DNA of 35,862 nucleotides from Verrucomicrobiota bacterium (lineage in GTDB: Bacteria; Verrucomicrobiota; Lentisphaeria; JABSQK01; JAJFLO01): positions 1 to 35,862 of the forward strand of contig JAJFLP010000054.1 of assembly GCA_021772635.1 (NCBI GenBank). Reading direction: 5' to 3'. The translations under genes and the position numbers were made by a program. Positions 1-7,920 of the stretch are shown here, piece by piece (within the stretch, counting starts at the first letter, position 1; each line of letters begins with the position of its first letter). A model generated the notes under the pieces. It did not search any database and was not told the DNA's origin. It worked only from the letters and a program-made list of their open reading frames with translations.

Positions 1-249
1 ATCGACTATGAAAACGCTGAAATTGGCCCATTTTCTCCCGAAATTTCGTTAAATATGTCTAATATTCGCCTCATTCCGGGAAAAATTGGTCTCAATTTAT
101 CTATTTTCTCGTGACGATCCCTAAAGTCCGACAGCCTCCTAGGGCGCCCGTCTCATGTTTCTCCGGAGTCTTCGGCTGGCGCTGTTCGAATCTATCGAAC
201 ATGTTGTCGAAAAAGAGGTTTTGTCTGTAGTTGATTGATCGTTTTCGCG
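1..249. other. 249-bp leading stretch, no gene supported
   Basis: Downstream of the M32 gene (minus strand). The only structure is a hairpin, TGTTCGA/TCGAACA (183-201, loop of 5), with no T-tract beside it. It could be the end of a transcript or part of a repeat. Confidence 0.4.
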
Positions 250-1764
250 TCATAACGCGTAGAGTTCGGTATACTTGTCTCTTAGATACTCAACGAGAAA
301 CTTGTGCGATAGGGGCTTTCCGGTAATACGTTCTACTAGGGCACGGGCACTAAACCGCATCCCTTCCTGGTGGATTTTCGTTCGAAACCAGTTTAACAGC
401 TGCCTGTACTCACCTTGAGCCAGTTGATCCTCGAGATCGGGAAGGTCTTTTTTCGCCTGATCGTAAAATTGGGCTGCGTACAGGTTCCCCAACGTATAGG
501 TCGGGAAGTACCCAATCCCGCCCATCGCCCAGTGAACATCCTGCAGACAACCACTCGCGTCATTGGGGACCTGCACGCCGAGTCGTTCCTCATACTTTTG
601 GTTCCAATACTCAGGAATATCGGCGACAGAAAGCGCCCCAGTCACCAGTCTTTGTTCGATTTCGAACCTTATGATGATATGCAAATTATACGTCGCTTCA
701 TCTGCCTCAACGCGTATGAGCGACAGTTCTACATGATTGATCGCTTGAAGGAACCGGTTCTGGGTCACAGCGCCAAGTTGCTCTGGAAAGGAAGATTGTA
801 ATTTCGGATAAAAATACTCCCAAAATGGCCGGCCGCGACAGATAATATTCTCCCACAAACGCGACTGCGACTCGTGTATGCCAAGGGAAACCGCATCGCC
901 CATAGGAGTGCCCCAATGCTCACTCGCCAACCCCTGCTGGTACAGACCATGGCCGGCCTCGTGAATAATACCGAAAAAGGCTGACGCGAAATTACCTTCA
1001 TCCCATCGCGTAGTGATCCGTGTATCGGCGGGTCCAAGTCCGGTACAGAACGGATGGAGTACTGTATCCAGGCGCCCCTTATCGAAGTCAAAACCGATCG
1101 CGCCTGCCACGGCTTCACCAAAGCTACGCTGACCATCACGCGCGAACCGCCCAGCAAGAACGGATGTAGTCGGTTGCTTCGAAGATTCGCGAACTTCTTT
1201 GATCAACGGTAACAACTCGTTCGAAAGATCAGTGAAAACCTCATCAATCTCCGCCACAGATGCATTGGGCTCAAAATCGTCTAGCAGCGTGTCGTACGGT
1301 GCGTCGTCGCCGCCTTGTAACCCTATATACTCCCGTTTCAATCGAACGATAGACTCTAAACACGGTTGGAAAATACTGAATTTCGACGCCTCGCGCGCCT
1401 CAGCCCACGCCTGATGCGCCAGGGAAGTGGCGCGCGTAAGTTCCTCCACAAACGAGCGCGGAAGATTGATCTTCTTATCATAGCTCCGGCGGATCTCGCG
1501 AATATTCACAGCCTCGACGGAGATAACATCACCGACCAATTCCGAAGACTCGCACTCGCCCAGCCAATCCCCTACCCTGGGATCGATATTGCGGTCGTGA
1601 GCGATTCCCGATAGGCTTCGTAACTGCTCCGCCCGATGCGCCGCGGCGGCTTTGGGCATATAGGTTTCACGATCCCAGCCAAGGACTGCCGCGCACGACT
1701 CCAGAGTCGCTGTCTCCTTCCAGTGCAAAATTAATTTTTCGTATGCGTCCCGTGCTTTACCCAT
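250..1764 (-). CDS. M32-family metallocarboxypeptidase (carboxypeptidase Taq type)
   Basis: This is a cytoplasmic zinc carboxypeptidase that removes C-terminal residues from peptides. Numbered from the upstream TTG (1768-1770), the protein shows the zinc motif HEAGH at about 270-274, preceded by DTRITTRWDE. The family motifs HESQSRLWEN (about 299-308), TYNLHIIIRFE and GYFPTYTLGNLYAAQF follow in the usual order. Full length is about 504-506 residues, normal for M32. I prefer the ATG at 1762-1764 over the TTG two codons upstream; neither has a clear Shine-Dalgarno. No signal peptide is visible. The gene stands alone, 161 bp downstream of rlmN on the same strand. The family call is secure; the biological substrate is unknown. 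Confidence 0.95.
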   Translation of the reverse strand: MGKARDAYEKLILHWKETATLESCAAVLGWDRETYMPKAAAAHRAEQLRSLSGIAHDRNIDPRVGDWLGECESSELVGDVISVEAVNIREIRRSYDKKINLPRSFVEELTRATSLAHQAWAEAREASKFSIFQPCLESIVRLKREYIGLQGGDDAPYDTLLDDFEPNASVAEIDEVFTDLSNELLPLIKEVRESSKQPTTSVLAGRFARDGQRSFGEAVAGAIGFDFDKGRLDTVLHPFCTGLGPADTRITTRWDEGNFASAFFGIIHEAGHGLYQQGLASEHWGTPMGDAVSLGIHESQSRLWENIICRGRPFWEYFYPKLQSSFPEQLGAVTQNRFLQAINHVELSLIRVEADEATYNLHIIIRFEIEQRLVTGALSVADIPEYWNQKYEERLGVQVPNDASGCLQDVHWAMGGIGYFPTYTLGNLYAAQFYDQAKKDLPDLEDQLAQGEYRQLLNWFRTKIHQEGMRFSARALVERITGKPLSHKFLVEYLRDKYTELYAL

Positions 1765-1835
1765 AATCAATACAAACCCTACTCAAGTATCCTAAATAGT
1801 GACTGAACGAAAAACCTCGTGGCCGCGTGATTGCC

Positions 1836-1851
1836 CATACCTTCGGGTATG
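1836..1851. other. small UUCG-loop hairpin between rlmN and the M32 gene
   Basis: CATACC-TTCG-GGTATG is a perfect 6-bp stem closed by a stable TTCG tetraloop. It lies in the 161-bp gap between rlmN and the carboxypeptidase gene. It could stabilise or punctuate the minus-strand transcript, but no T-tract follows it, so it is not called a terminator. Confidence 0.35.
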
Positions 1852-1925
1852 AACGTAACAGCGTGAATAATGAATCTACCGCACATGCGTCCGCAACCCG
1901 GCTCGAGAGGGTTTCCGTTCAGGCA

Positions 1926-3041
1926 CTAAATTTCGTTCGAACTCACATGTGCAGCTACATTTGCATTGTTCAAAATTTCCGCGTTCATTGACTTCGCGGT
2001 CAACCGTTTGCCCGGGTCCGTTAACGCCAGTTGCCCGCAAGCTCCGTTAATATCGCGACCGAGATTCTTCCGGATCGTAGCCTTTACGCGGTGTTTGTGT
2101 AAACGCTCCTTGAACGCCCGGGCAGTTTCTCGCGATGACTGGGAATGAGCGCTATCCGTCGTGTTATACACGATCAAATTCACATGAACGAGATGTTTTT
2201 TCTTTATCGTACCCAATAACTCTGCCAATTGGTCAGCGCACGAAGCCGAGTCGTTCTCGCCGTCCAAGAGTATGTACTCAATGAATATCTTCCGATTTGT
2301 GTTGTTGAGATAGTAATCGATCGCGCCCATTAACTTGTCTAACGGATACGCCTTGTTCACCGGCATCAATTTCAGGCGCAGTTCATCGTTCGGCGCATGA
2401 AGTGAAATCGCGAGGTTCACCTGTTTAAATCGATCCGCGAACTCATAAATAACCGGCACCAGTCCCGACGTTGACACGGAAAGGTGACGAGCACCGAGGT
2501 CGAACGTGTCACCGTTCATAAGTTCATCAATGCTATCGAATACTTCGTTCTTATTATGAAATGGTTCGCCCATCCCCATGTATACGACGTTATTCAGCGA
2601 GTCCTTCGGCCTATGCTCAGCCATGTAAAAACGCCAAAATAAGACTTGATCGGTGATCTCCTCGGATGTTAACTGACGAAGGAAGCCCATTTTACCGGTT
2701 GCACAAAACGTGCAACCGAGGAGACATCCGACTTGGCTGCTGATACAACATGTCCATAACCCCGGTTTCGGGTTCAAAAGTACGGTTTCTATTAGATGCT
2801 CGTCCTTGAGCCTCAGTAGTGCTTTCACAGCGTTCTTCTGAACCGATGTAAAGACTTTGTGCACCGAAACAGTTAGAACGGACTCTTCTTCAAGTAATCT
2901 CTGACGCAACGCCTTGGACAGCGTGGTGACGTCGTCAAATCCCGGAAGATGTTGATCGAAAAACGCAGTGCGCAATTGACTGACCCGGTAGTCTGGTAAG
3001 TCATATGTACTCTGGATATGTTTTAGTCGTATGCTGTTCAT
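1926..3041 (-). CDS. rlmN: dual-specificity RNA methyltransferase RlmN (radical SAM)
   Basis: Radical-SAM enzyme that makes 2-methyladenosine at A2503 of 23S rRNA and at A37 of some tRNAs. The 371-residue protein has the [4Fe-4S] motif CxxxCxxC at Cys106, Cys110 and Cys113 (VGCLLGCTFCATG). It also has VYMGMGEPFHN, the radical-SAM GGE-like region, and the C-terminal GACGQLA whose Cys335 corresponds to the methyl-carrying cysteine of the family. The N-terminal RNA-binding extension is present. The start is an ATG at 3039-3041. The length is typical. No obvious operon partner: the gap upstream carries repeat material. Confident identification from the motifs together. Confidence 0.96.
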   Translation of the reverse strand: MNSIRLKHIQSTYDLPDYRVSQLRTAFFDQHLPGFDDVTTLSKALRQRLLEEESVLTVSVHKVFTSVQKNAVKALLRLKDEHLIETVLLNPKPGLWTCCISSQVGCLLGCTFCATGKMGFLRQLTSEEITDQVLFWRFYMAEHRPKDSLNNVVYMGMGEPFHNKNEVFDSIDELMNGDTFDLGARHLSVSTSGLVPVIYEFADRFKQVNLAISLHAPNDELRLKLMPVNKAYPLDKLMGAIDYYLNNTNRKIFIEYILLDGENDSASCADQLAELLGTIKKKHLVHVNLIVYNTTDSAHSQSSRETARAFKERLHKHRVKATIRKNLGRDINGACGQLALTDPGKRLTAKSMNAEILNNANVAAHVSSNEI

Positions 3042-3124
3042 AGTGGCTGACTAGCCGGCTAACTATTAAAGTGATTTCTTACAAAGCGAAACTAATCTTC
3101 AAAACCCTCGTTTAGTTTAGAGTC

Positions 3125-3186
3125 AAGTTTCGTAGGGCGCAACCGCCCGACTTCTGACAGCAAAGTCTGTTAATGCGATAGAAAAC
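3125..3186. repeat. isolated copy of the ~60-bp AAGTTTC...GAAAC hairpin module
   Basis: This copy begins AAGTTTCGTAGGGCG and ends GTCTGTTAATGCGATAGAAAAC. Its interior has two small stems, GGGCG/CGCCC and GACTT/AAGTC. Its length (62 bp) and both ends match the modules near 25.3-25.9 kb, 22 kb away. It sits in the gap upstream of rlmN. Confidence 0.6.
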
Positions 3187-3276
3187 CCTGGTCGCCACGC
3201 CGGAAGCGGCTAAACTTCAGTGGATCGCTTCTGATCTCTGAATTTCAGAGGCGTGATTGAAATGCAGATCTTAACG

Positions 3277-3783
3277 TCAGTGTCTCCCTGAAAACGCCGG
3301 AAACCGGCCATCGCAATGCTGCTGTGCGAGGTGCACATATCGTTCGCACACCTCTTTCTGATACGCGATGTCGTCTTCTGTTACGTCTCTGATCGCGCGG
3401 GCAGGAACTCCGGCAATCATTTGACCGTCGGGAACGATGGTCCCAGGTCGCACGACAGCGCCCGCTGCGACGAGACAGTCCTGTCCTATTTCGCTGTTGT
3501 CTAAAACTCTTGCGCCGATTCCTATTAACGCCCGGTCGCCAACGCTCTTGCAATGAACACAAGCATGGTGTCCAATGATTACGTTAGCGCCGATTTCTAA
3601 CGCGACGTCGCGTTTGCAGTGAAGCATACTGTGATCCTGAATAGAACAACCCGGCCCGATCCTGATCGGAGCAACATCCCCGCGGATACACACAAATGGC
3701 CAGATATTCGTGTTCGCTCCAATCTCGACGTCACCGACGATTACAGCATTATCAAAAATATATATGTCTTTTACTTTTCTCAT
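3277..3783 (-). CDS. gamma-class carbonic anhydrase family protein (left-handed beta-helix)
   Basis: A 168-residue protein made of hexapeptide repeats ([LIV]-G-x-x-x-x) that fold as a left-handed beta-helix trimer. Three histidines fit the metal site of the gamma-carbonic-anhydrase/YrdA/PaaY group: His55 in SMLHC, and His72 and His77 in IGHHACVHC. It ends with the usual GVPARAIRDVTEDD helix region. Members bind zinc or iron at subunit interfaces; some hydrate CO2 and others have lost or changed activity, so catalysis is not assured. It is cytoplasmic, with no signal peptide. ATG start at 3781-3783 without a clear Shine-Dalgarno. It could equally be a maltose/thiogalactoside-acetyltransferase-like relative, but the histidine pattern favours the gamma-CA branch. 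Confidence 0.88.
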   Translation of the reverse strand: MRKVKDIYIFDNAVIVGDVEIGANTNIWPFVCIRGDVAPIRIGPGCSIQDHSMLHCKRDVALEIGANVIIGHHACVHCKSVGDRALIGIGARVLDNSEIGQDCLVAAGAVVRPGTIVPDGQMIAGVPARAIRDVTEDDIAYQKEVCERYVHLAQQHCDGRFPAFSGRH

Positions 3784-4002
3784 GACGAAAATTTGTGCAT
3801 GATGCAGGCTAGCCTGGTCGGCCAGAGAATTGATCTGCTTCGGAAACGAGGCCGGTTAATTGTCTAAAGTGCGGCACGCGCTAATGTATTGCAATATTTA
3901 CTTACGCCCACCCCGGAGGTCTAGTACTTCTTCGGTGTCCCACAAACTCAGCACATTCCTGGCAGACTGCCTGGTCGAGAACTTTTGGACTATCATCATA
4001 CA

Positions 4003-4353
4003 ATGAGTGAATACCCGAACCTTTCAGAATACTTCACCCCTGCAGACGACGACCACCGGCGCCGCGAAAAAGACAAAGCAAGACAGTTGCGCCAATCGCA
4101 GTGGTGGAAAAACGTTATCGGACGTGGTGAATGCCATTATTGCCGGAAAAGGTTTCATCCGGACGAATTGACGATGGACCATATCGTGCCTATTATCCGA
4201 GGCGGTAATTCCACGCGTAGAAATGTTGTCCCCTGTTGCAAGGAATGTAACAGTAAGAAAAAATACCTGCTGCCAGTTGAATGGCAGGATTATCTAACTA
4301 AGATAAGGGCAGACTGCACGCAGTCTAATATTGGGACGGCGCAGAACGAATAG
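4003..4353 (+). CDS. small HNH endonuclease family protein
   Basis: A 116-residue protein with a beta-beta-alpha-metal HNH nuclease fold. Two zinc-finger-like pairs (Cys44-Cys47 in CHYC and Cys79-Cys82 in CKEC) flank the core LTMDHIVPIIRGG (His60) and NVVPCC (Asn74), followed by Asn83. Such stand-alone small HNH proteins occur widely as single genes; their cellular role is not known. I chose the ATG at 4003 rather than the TTG at 3985, because the TTG lies in a stretch that resembles the end of the local repeat family. The last codons overlap a stretch (4312-4340) very like the start of the same repeat, so the C-terminus may derive from it. No partner gene suggests restriction or a toxin role. 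Confidence 0.85.
   Translation: MSEYPNLSEYFTPADDDHRRREKDKARQLRQSQWWKNVIGRGECHYCRKRFHPDELTMDHIVPIIRGGNSTRRNVVPCCKECNSKKKYLLPVEWQDYLTKIRADCTQSNIGTAQNE
4312..4340 (+). repeat. partial copy of the dispersed ~93-bp element overlapping the HNH gene 3' end
   Basis: The stretch begins with the inverted repeat GACTGC-AC-GCAGTC and continues TAATATTGGGACGGC. This parallels the element start ACTGCAAGCAGT-ACAATTTTTGGACGAC. It lies within the last codons of the HNH gene. Confidence 0.5.
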
Positions 4354-4376
4354 AGCAATATATTCCGTACCGCTGT

Positions 4377-4491
4377 TATACCGCAAGCGATTCAGTTTTC
4401 GGCGCGTAGACGGAGAGACCGCTTCGAAATGATTGCGTAAGAGACTCCGTACAATTTTCGTCGCGCATGCGGGATGAAGTCGTTCGGTCTA
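4377..4491 (+). repeat. dispersed ~93-bp element, degenerate copy
   Basis: Begins TATACCGCAAGCG and contains CTTCGAAATGATTGCGTAAGA, which matches the family interior (CTTCAAAATGATCGCGTAAGA at 12063). It ends near GTCGTTCGGTCTA. It fills most of the gap between the HNH gene and aapJ and is the most diverged full-length copy. Confidence 0.55.
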
Positions 4492-4621
4492 GAATAATCG
4501 AAAGCGATCGGCATAACCCGTATCCGCTTACCCAAGACAAGTCTACCGGGATAAAAGTCGTCGCCGATCGCCGACGGTTGACGAAGTCGCACAAGAACCT
4601 AATAAAACTCGCGAGGTCACG

Positions 4622-5674
4622 ATGAAAATTTATATCTCCCCGAATATTCAATTAAAGTATTTATTAACTCTTCTAATCAATTCAATTCTGGTTATATCTT
4701 TTACTTCTAGCGAATCATATGCCGGTAAGACCTTAGAAGCTGTTAAAAGCAGGGGACACCTGCGGTGCGGCGTCAATACGGGACTCCCCGGTTTTGCAAT
4801 GGCGGACCCGCGAGGTATCTGGCGCGGCCTCGACGCGGACCTCTGTCGAGCTATCGCTGTTGCAACTCTTGGAGATTCGAGCAAGGTCAAATTCATCCCC
4901 TTGAGTGCACAGCAACGTTTTACCGCGCTGCAATCCGCAGAAGTCGATGTCCTTGTTCGAAACACCACGATAACTCTCCAACGCGACGCCGCTATGGGAA
5001 TGAATTTCGGTCCTGTTAATTATTATGATGGACAAGGATTTATCGTTCATAAGGACCTCAAGGTTAAGAGTGCGCTTGAGCTCGACGGTGCCACGATTTG
5101 CGTGTCACCCGGAACAACCACTGAAGCAAATCTCGCCGATTACTTTCGCGGGAAAGGTATGACCTACCAGTCCGTGGTAATAGAAAGCACGGACGAGCTT
5201 ACCCAGGCGTTTTTTGCCGGCAGATGCGATTGTTATACCGCAGACGCTTCTGCGCTGGCTGCCGCACGGGCGAGGGTTAAGTTCCCCCATGACTACCATA
5301 TTCTGCCTGAAATAATATCGAAGGAACCTTTAGCACCGGCAGTGCGACATGGCGACGATCAGTGGCTGGATATTGTCTCTTGGACCGTTTGGGCGATGCA
5401 GCTTGCCGAGGAATATGATATCAACAGGAAGAATATTGACTCTATGCTCGAGAGTATGAATCCTAACGTTCAAAGATTACTCGGAGTTAAAGGTAATTTC
5501 GGCGAGATCCTGGGACTTGACAATAAATGGGCTTACAACATTGTAAAACAACTCGGCAACTACGGAGAGTCCTTCGAACGGAACCTCGGAAATAAAACCA
5601 AACTAAAATTGTCGCGCGGATTAAATCAAGTGTGGTCGCGCGGTGGCATCCTATACGCGCCGCCACTCCGATAG
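4622..5674 (+). CDS. aapJ: general L-amino acid ABC transporter, periplasmic binding protein (AapJ-type)
   Basis: Periplasmic solute-binding protein (bacterial extracellular solute-binding family 3) that delivers amino acids to the AapQM permease. A signal peptide occupies residues 1-34 (likely cleavage after SYA, before GKTLE). The mature start KSRGHLRCGVNTGLPGFA and the motif GIWRGLDADLCRAIA are typical of AapJ/BztA, as are RFTALQSAEVDVLVRN and the C-terminal NQVWSRGGILYAPPLR. Length 350 is normal. ATG start with a fair Shine-Dalgarno (GAGGT). It is followed by aapQ after a 771-bp gap full of repeats, unlike the tight operons usual for this transporter. Family call strong; exact amino-acid range unknown. 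Confidence 0.95.
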   Translation: MKIYISPNIQLKYLLTLLINSILVISFTSSESYAGKTLEAVKSRGHLRCGVNTGLPGFAMADPRGIWRGLDADLCRAIAVATLGDSSKVKFIPLSAQQRFTALQSAEVDVLVRNTTITLQRDAAMGMNFGPVNYYDGQGFIVHKDLKVKSALELDGATICVSPGTTTEANLADYFRGKGMTYQSVVIESTDELTQAFFAGRCDCYTADASALAAARARVKFPHDYHILPEIISKEPLAPAVRHGDDQWLDIVSWTVWAMQLAEEYDINRKNIDSMLESMNPNVQRLLGVKGNFGEILGLDNKWAYNIVKQLGNYGESFERNLGNKTKLKLSRGLNQVWSRGGILYAPPLR

Positions 5675-5871
5675 ACAGTAAGACTACGGGTCACGCGAAA
5701 AGACGGACAGCGCCGTCGGAAAATTGAACTGTGGACAGTCCCACATGCTGGATCGAAACGATCAACATACCGCAATATCGCATTACACCAAAGTATAACA
5801 TTTAATGGATTCCCTGGCCATTGAGTGTGTCTCTTGCGATCCTGGATCAGGCTGTGATATCTTTTTCCTTT

Positions 5872-6112
5872 TATACCGAACGCCTTCAGGTTTTTTAACC
5901 GTTCATCACTACCTGGGCGACGGCTGTTCGAAAAATCGTTTCCGCCGCGGCGGATTTCGCTAAGCTCAACATAGATCTTACTCAATCATTTTGAAGTCGC
6001 CTCTCTCCGCATGAGCGGAGTCTCAGTCATCCGGATCGTATTCTCGGAGTCCGCTCGTGCGGACCGCACCCAGCAGAGTCCGTCCATACGGACCAAAAAT
6101 TGTACTGCTTGT
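5872..6112 (-). repeat. dispersed ~93-bp element, long composite copy with inserted hairpins
   Basis: It starts TATACCGAACGCCTTCAGG (the far end of the family in reverse) and ends GGACCAAAAATTGTACTGCTTG (the near end in reverse). Between them it shares with the copy at 20477 the block running from the GCCGCGG region through TAGATCTTAC to CATTTTGAAGTCG. About 90 bp with small GC hairpins (such as CCGCTCGTGCGG) is inserted near the end; the copy at 35395 carries a shorter form of the same insert. Confidence 0.65.
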
Positions 6113-6162
6113 TGACAAATCCCGATTCAGAATGAGATCGCGGGCAGCATAGAATCGCGGTT

Positions 6163-6338
6163 AGCTGGTTCCTGTCCTGAAATAGCAAAGTAGCGCGGTC
6201 ATTCCTGACTGCGCAGGTGTTTTTTACTCAGCTGCCAGCCTGCGCCCTAGCGAGGCTTGGCCCCGCGATCGCGGGGGCCGAGCTACTTTTGACTAGCCAG
6301 ATCAACACGAATCGGCTATTTCAGGACAAGAACCAGCT
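6163..6338. mobile_element. MITE-like element, copy 1, with ~24-bp terminal inverted repeats
   Basis: The left end AGCTGGTTCCTGTCCTGAAATAGC (6163-6186) is the inverted complement of the right end (6315-6338) with one mismatch. The 176-bp element encodes no protein. Its interior contains GC-rich dyads (such as CCCCGCGATCGCGGGG). The same interior appears, inverted and longer, at 9013-9250. It is a non-autonomous, transposase-less element between aapJ and aapQ. Confidence 0.75.
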
Positions 6339-6445
6339 GGGTGCCTTTTACTTGATTGCTACATCATATCCCCCTTCGAAACAATCCTGAAATTTGCCAG
6401 CATTGTTTCTTGACACGTAACGGATCTCGACGAACCGCGATCGCC

Positions 6446-7627
6446 ATGAACCAAGCTACAGACAATCGCAGAGCGACGCCCCGGATTCGAGGCTGGGCGA
6501 GTAACCGACAGCTACTCTACCAATTCCTGGTTATAGCGGCAGTAACGGGATTTGCTTATTACTTATTTTCAAACGCCCAAGCTAATCTCAATCGGCAATC
6601 GATTGCGACAGGATTCGGCTTTTTATCGCAGGAAGCTGGGTTCGATATAGGAGAGACGGTCGTTGAGTATTCCGCGGGTGACACTTATCGCCGAGCGCTT
6701 ATAGCCGGTGCATGTAATACGCTGAAGGTTTCTTTTATCGGCATTATCCTCTCGGTCACAATCGGGACGCTTGTCGGCATGGCAAGAATTTCCGGCAATT
6801 GGCTAGTATCGACATTGGCATCGGCCTATGTGGAGTCGCTTCGAAATGTTCCACTGTTACTACAACTATTCTTCCTGTACGCGTTAGCCACCGACGTATT
6901 TCCGCACCCTCGAGAAGCGCTGTCCCCGATAACCGGTGTTTTTCTTACCAACAGAGGTCTTTACTTCGGTATACCCGCAATGGCGCCCGCGTATAAGTTC
7001 GCGGGTATCGCATTTCTGATCACGCTTGCTGCCCTGATGCCGTTGCGATACTGGGCGCGGCGATACCGGGATAATACAGGTAAAATCCTCCCGATTAACG
7101 CAATCTCTGCCCTGCTATGCATCGGAGTTCCCCTCATCGTATGGATTCTGGGTGGGGCGCCCCGGGAAATGGACGTTCCGGAACTTCGCGGATTTAACTT
7201 TCGCGGCGGCGCTTCTATATCACCGGAGTTCGGCGCACTATTACTTGGTCTGGTGCTTTACACCTCCGCATTCGTGGCCGAGGTCGTACGATCCGGGATT
7301 GAGTCCGTAAATAAGGGGCAAACCGAAGCGGCGGTAAGTTTAGGATTAAAGCGTCCGCACGTGCTAAATCTCGTTGTCCTCCCACAGGCGATGAGGGTGA
7401 TCGTCCCACCGTTGACGAATCAAATGTTGAACCTTACGAAAAACTCTTCGCTCGCCGTCGGCATCGGGTATCCAGACTTTGTTTCCACTGCAAATACAAC
7501 CATCAATCAAACCGGACAGGCGATCGAAGGTGTGGGCCTGATCCTGGCGTTATATTTATTTTTCAGTCTGGTAACGTCGTTTATAATGAACTGGTACAAT
7601 AAGCGAATCGCATTAGTTGAGAGATGA
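6446..7627 (+). CDS. aapQ: general L-amino acid ABC transporter permease (AapQ-type)
   Basis: Inner-membrane permease subunit of the amino-acid ABC transporter. The 393-residue protein has a TM helix near its start, then TM segments carrying SLRNVPLLLQLFFLY and the long periplasmic insert typical of AapQ/BztB. The cytoplasmic coupling (EAA) loop reads QTEAAVSLGLKRPHVLNLVVLPQAM, cut here at the reader's limit of interest, and is followed by PPLTNQMLNLTKNSSLA. The frame extends upstream to a TTG at 6356, but MNQATDNRRA at the ATG 6446 gives the usual length and N-terminus; no strong Shine-Dalgarno precedes either. It pairs with AapM to form the channel. It is separated from aapM by a 292-bp heptamer-repeat hairpin. 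Confidence 0.93.
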   Translation: MNQATDNRRATPRIRGWASNRQLLYQFLVIAAVTGFAYYLFSNAQANLNRQSIATGFGFLSQEAGFDIGETVVEYSAGDTYRRALIAGACNTLKVSFIGIILSVTIGTLVGMARISGNWLVSTLASAYVESLRNVPLLLQLFFLYALATDVFPHPREALSPITGVFLTNRGLYFGIPAMAPAYKFAGIAFLITLAALMPLRYWARRYRDNTGKILPINAISALLCIGVPLIVWILGGAPREMDVPELRGFNFRGGASISPEFGALLLGLVLYTSAFVAEVVRSGIESVNKGQTEAAVSLGLKRPHVLNLVVLPQAMRVIVPPLTNQMLNLTKNSSLAVGIGYPDFVSTANTTINQTGQAIEGVGLILALYLFFSLVTSFIMNWYNKRIALVER

Positions 7628-7633
7628 TAGAAC

Positions 7634-7920
7634 GTGTTTTGTGATGCGTGGTGCGTGGTGCGTGGTTCGTGATGCGTGGTTCGTGGTTCGTGGTTCGTGG
7701 TGCGTGTTTCGTGATGCGTGACCGTAGCTACATTCGGAGATTGACCGCGGCTTACGATTGGGCACGAAACGTTACAAGGATCTCAATGGATTTTACAAGG
7801 CACAAATACGCGGCAAGCACACATGTCGATAAGCATCAACTTCATGTCTCGGCACCACGCACCACGCACCACGTAACACGTAACACGTAACACGAAACAC
7901 GTAACACGCAATACGAAATA
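7634..7920. repeat. inverted arrays of 7-bp tandem repeats forming a giant hairpin
   Basis: The left arm (7634-7717) is twelve 7-mers of the form GTGGTTC / GTGGTGC / GTGATGC. The right arm (7851-7920) is ten 7-mers of the form CGCACCA / CGTAACA / CGAAACA, complementary to the left arm in the same register. About 130 bp lie between the arms. The last repeat runs directly into the aapM start codon. It occupies almost the whole aapQ-aapM gap. Confidence 0.85.

Larger units (their letters stand above)
5675..6445. other. repeat-filled gap between aapJ and aapQ
   Basis: These 771 bp hold no convincing gene. They contain about 200 bp of unassigned sequence (5675-5871), a composite copy of the dispersed element (5872-6112), a MITE-like element (6163-6338) and a short leader before aapQ. 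Weak reading frames here have no recognisable content. Confidence 0.7.

Noticed and set aside
250..1764. Overlapping frames on both strands of the M32 gene
   Set aside because: They are antisense or out-of-frame shadows of a gene with complete family motifs.
4376..4651. 91-residue minus-strand frame between the HNH gene and aapJ
   Set aside because: It lies in the degenerate repeat copy and overlaps the aapJ start; no recognisable content.
5626..5985. 119-residue minus-strand frame at the aapJ 3' end
   Set aside because: It overlaps the conserved C-terminus of AapJ and then runs into repeat sequence.
7648..7890. 80-codon open frame across the heptamer arms
   Set aside because: It is made of the repeat itself (repeated Val-Arg-Gly / Trp-Phe-Val), with no ribosome binding site; the repeat explains it.
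7634..7920. CRISPR array
   Set aside because: Seven-bp units in facing arms with no spacers and no cas genes; it is a short tandem repeat, not a CRISPR.
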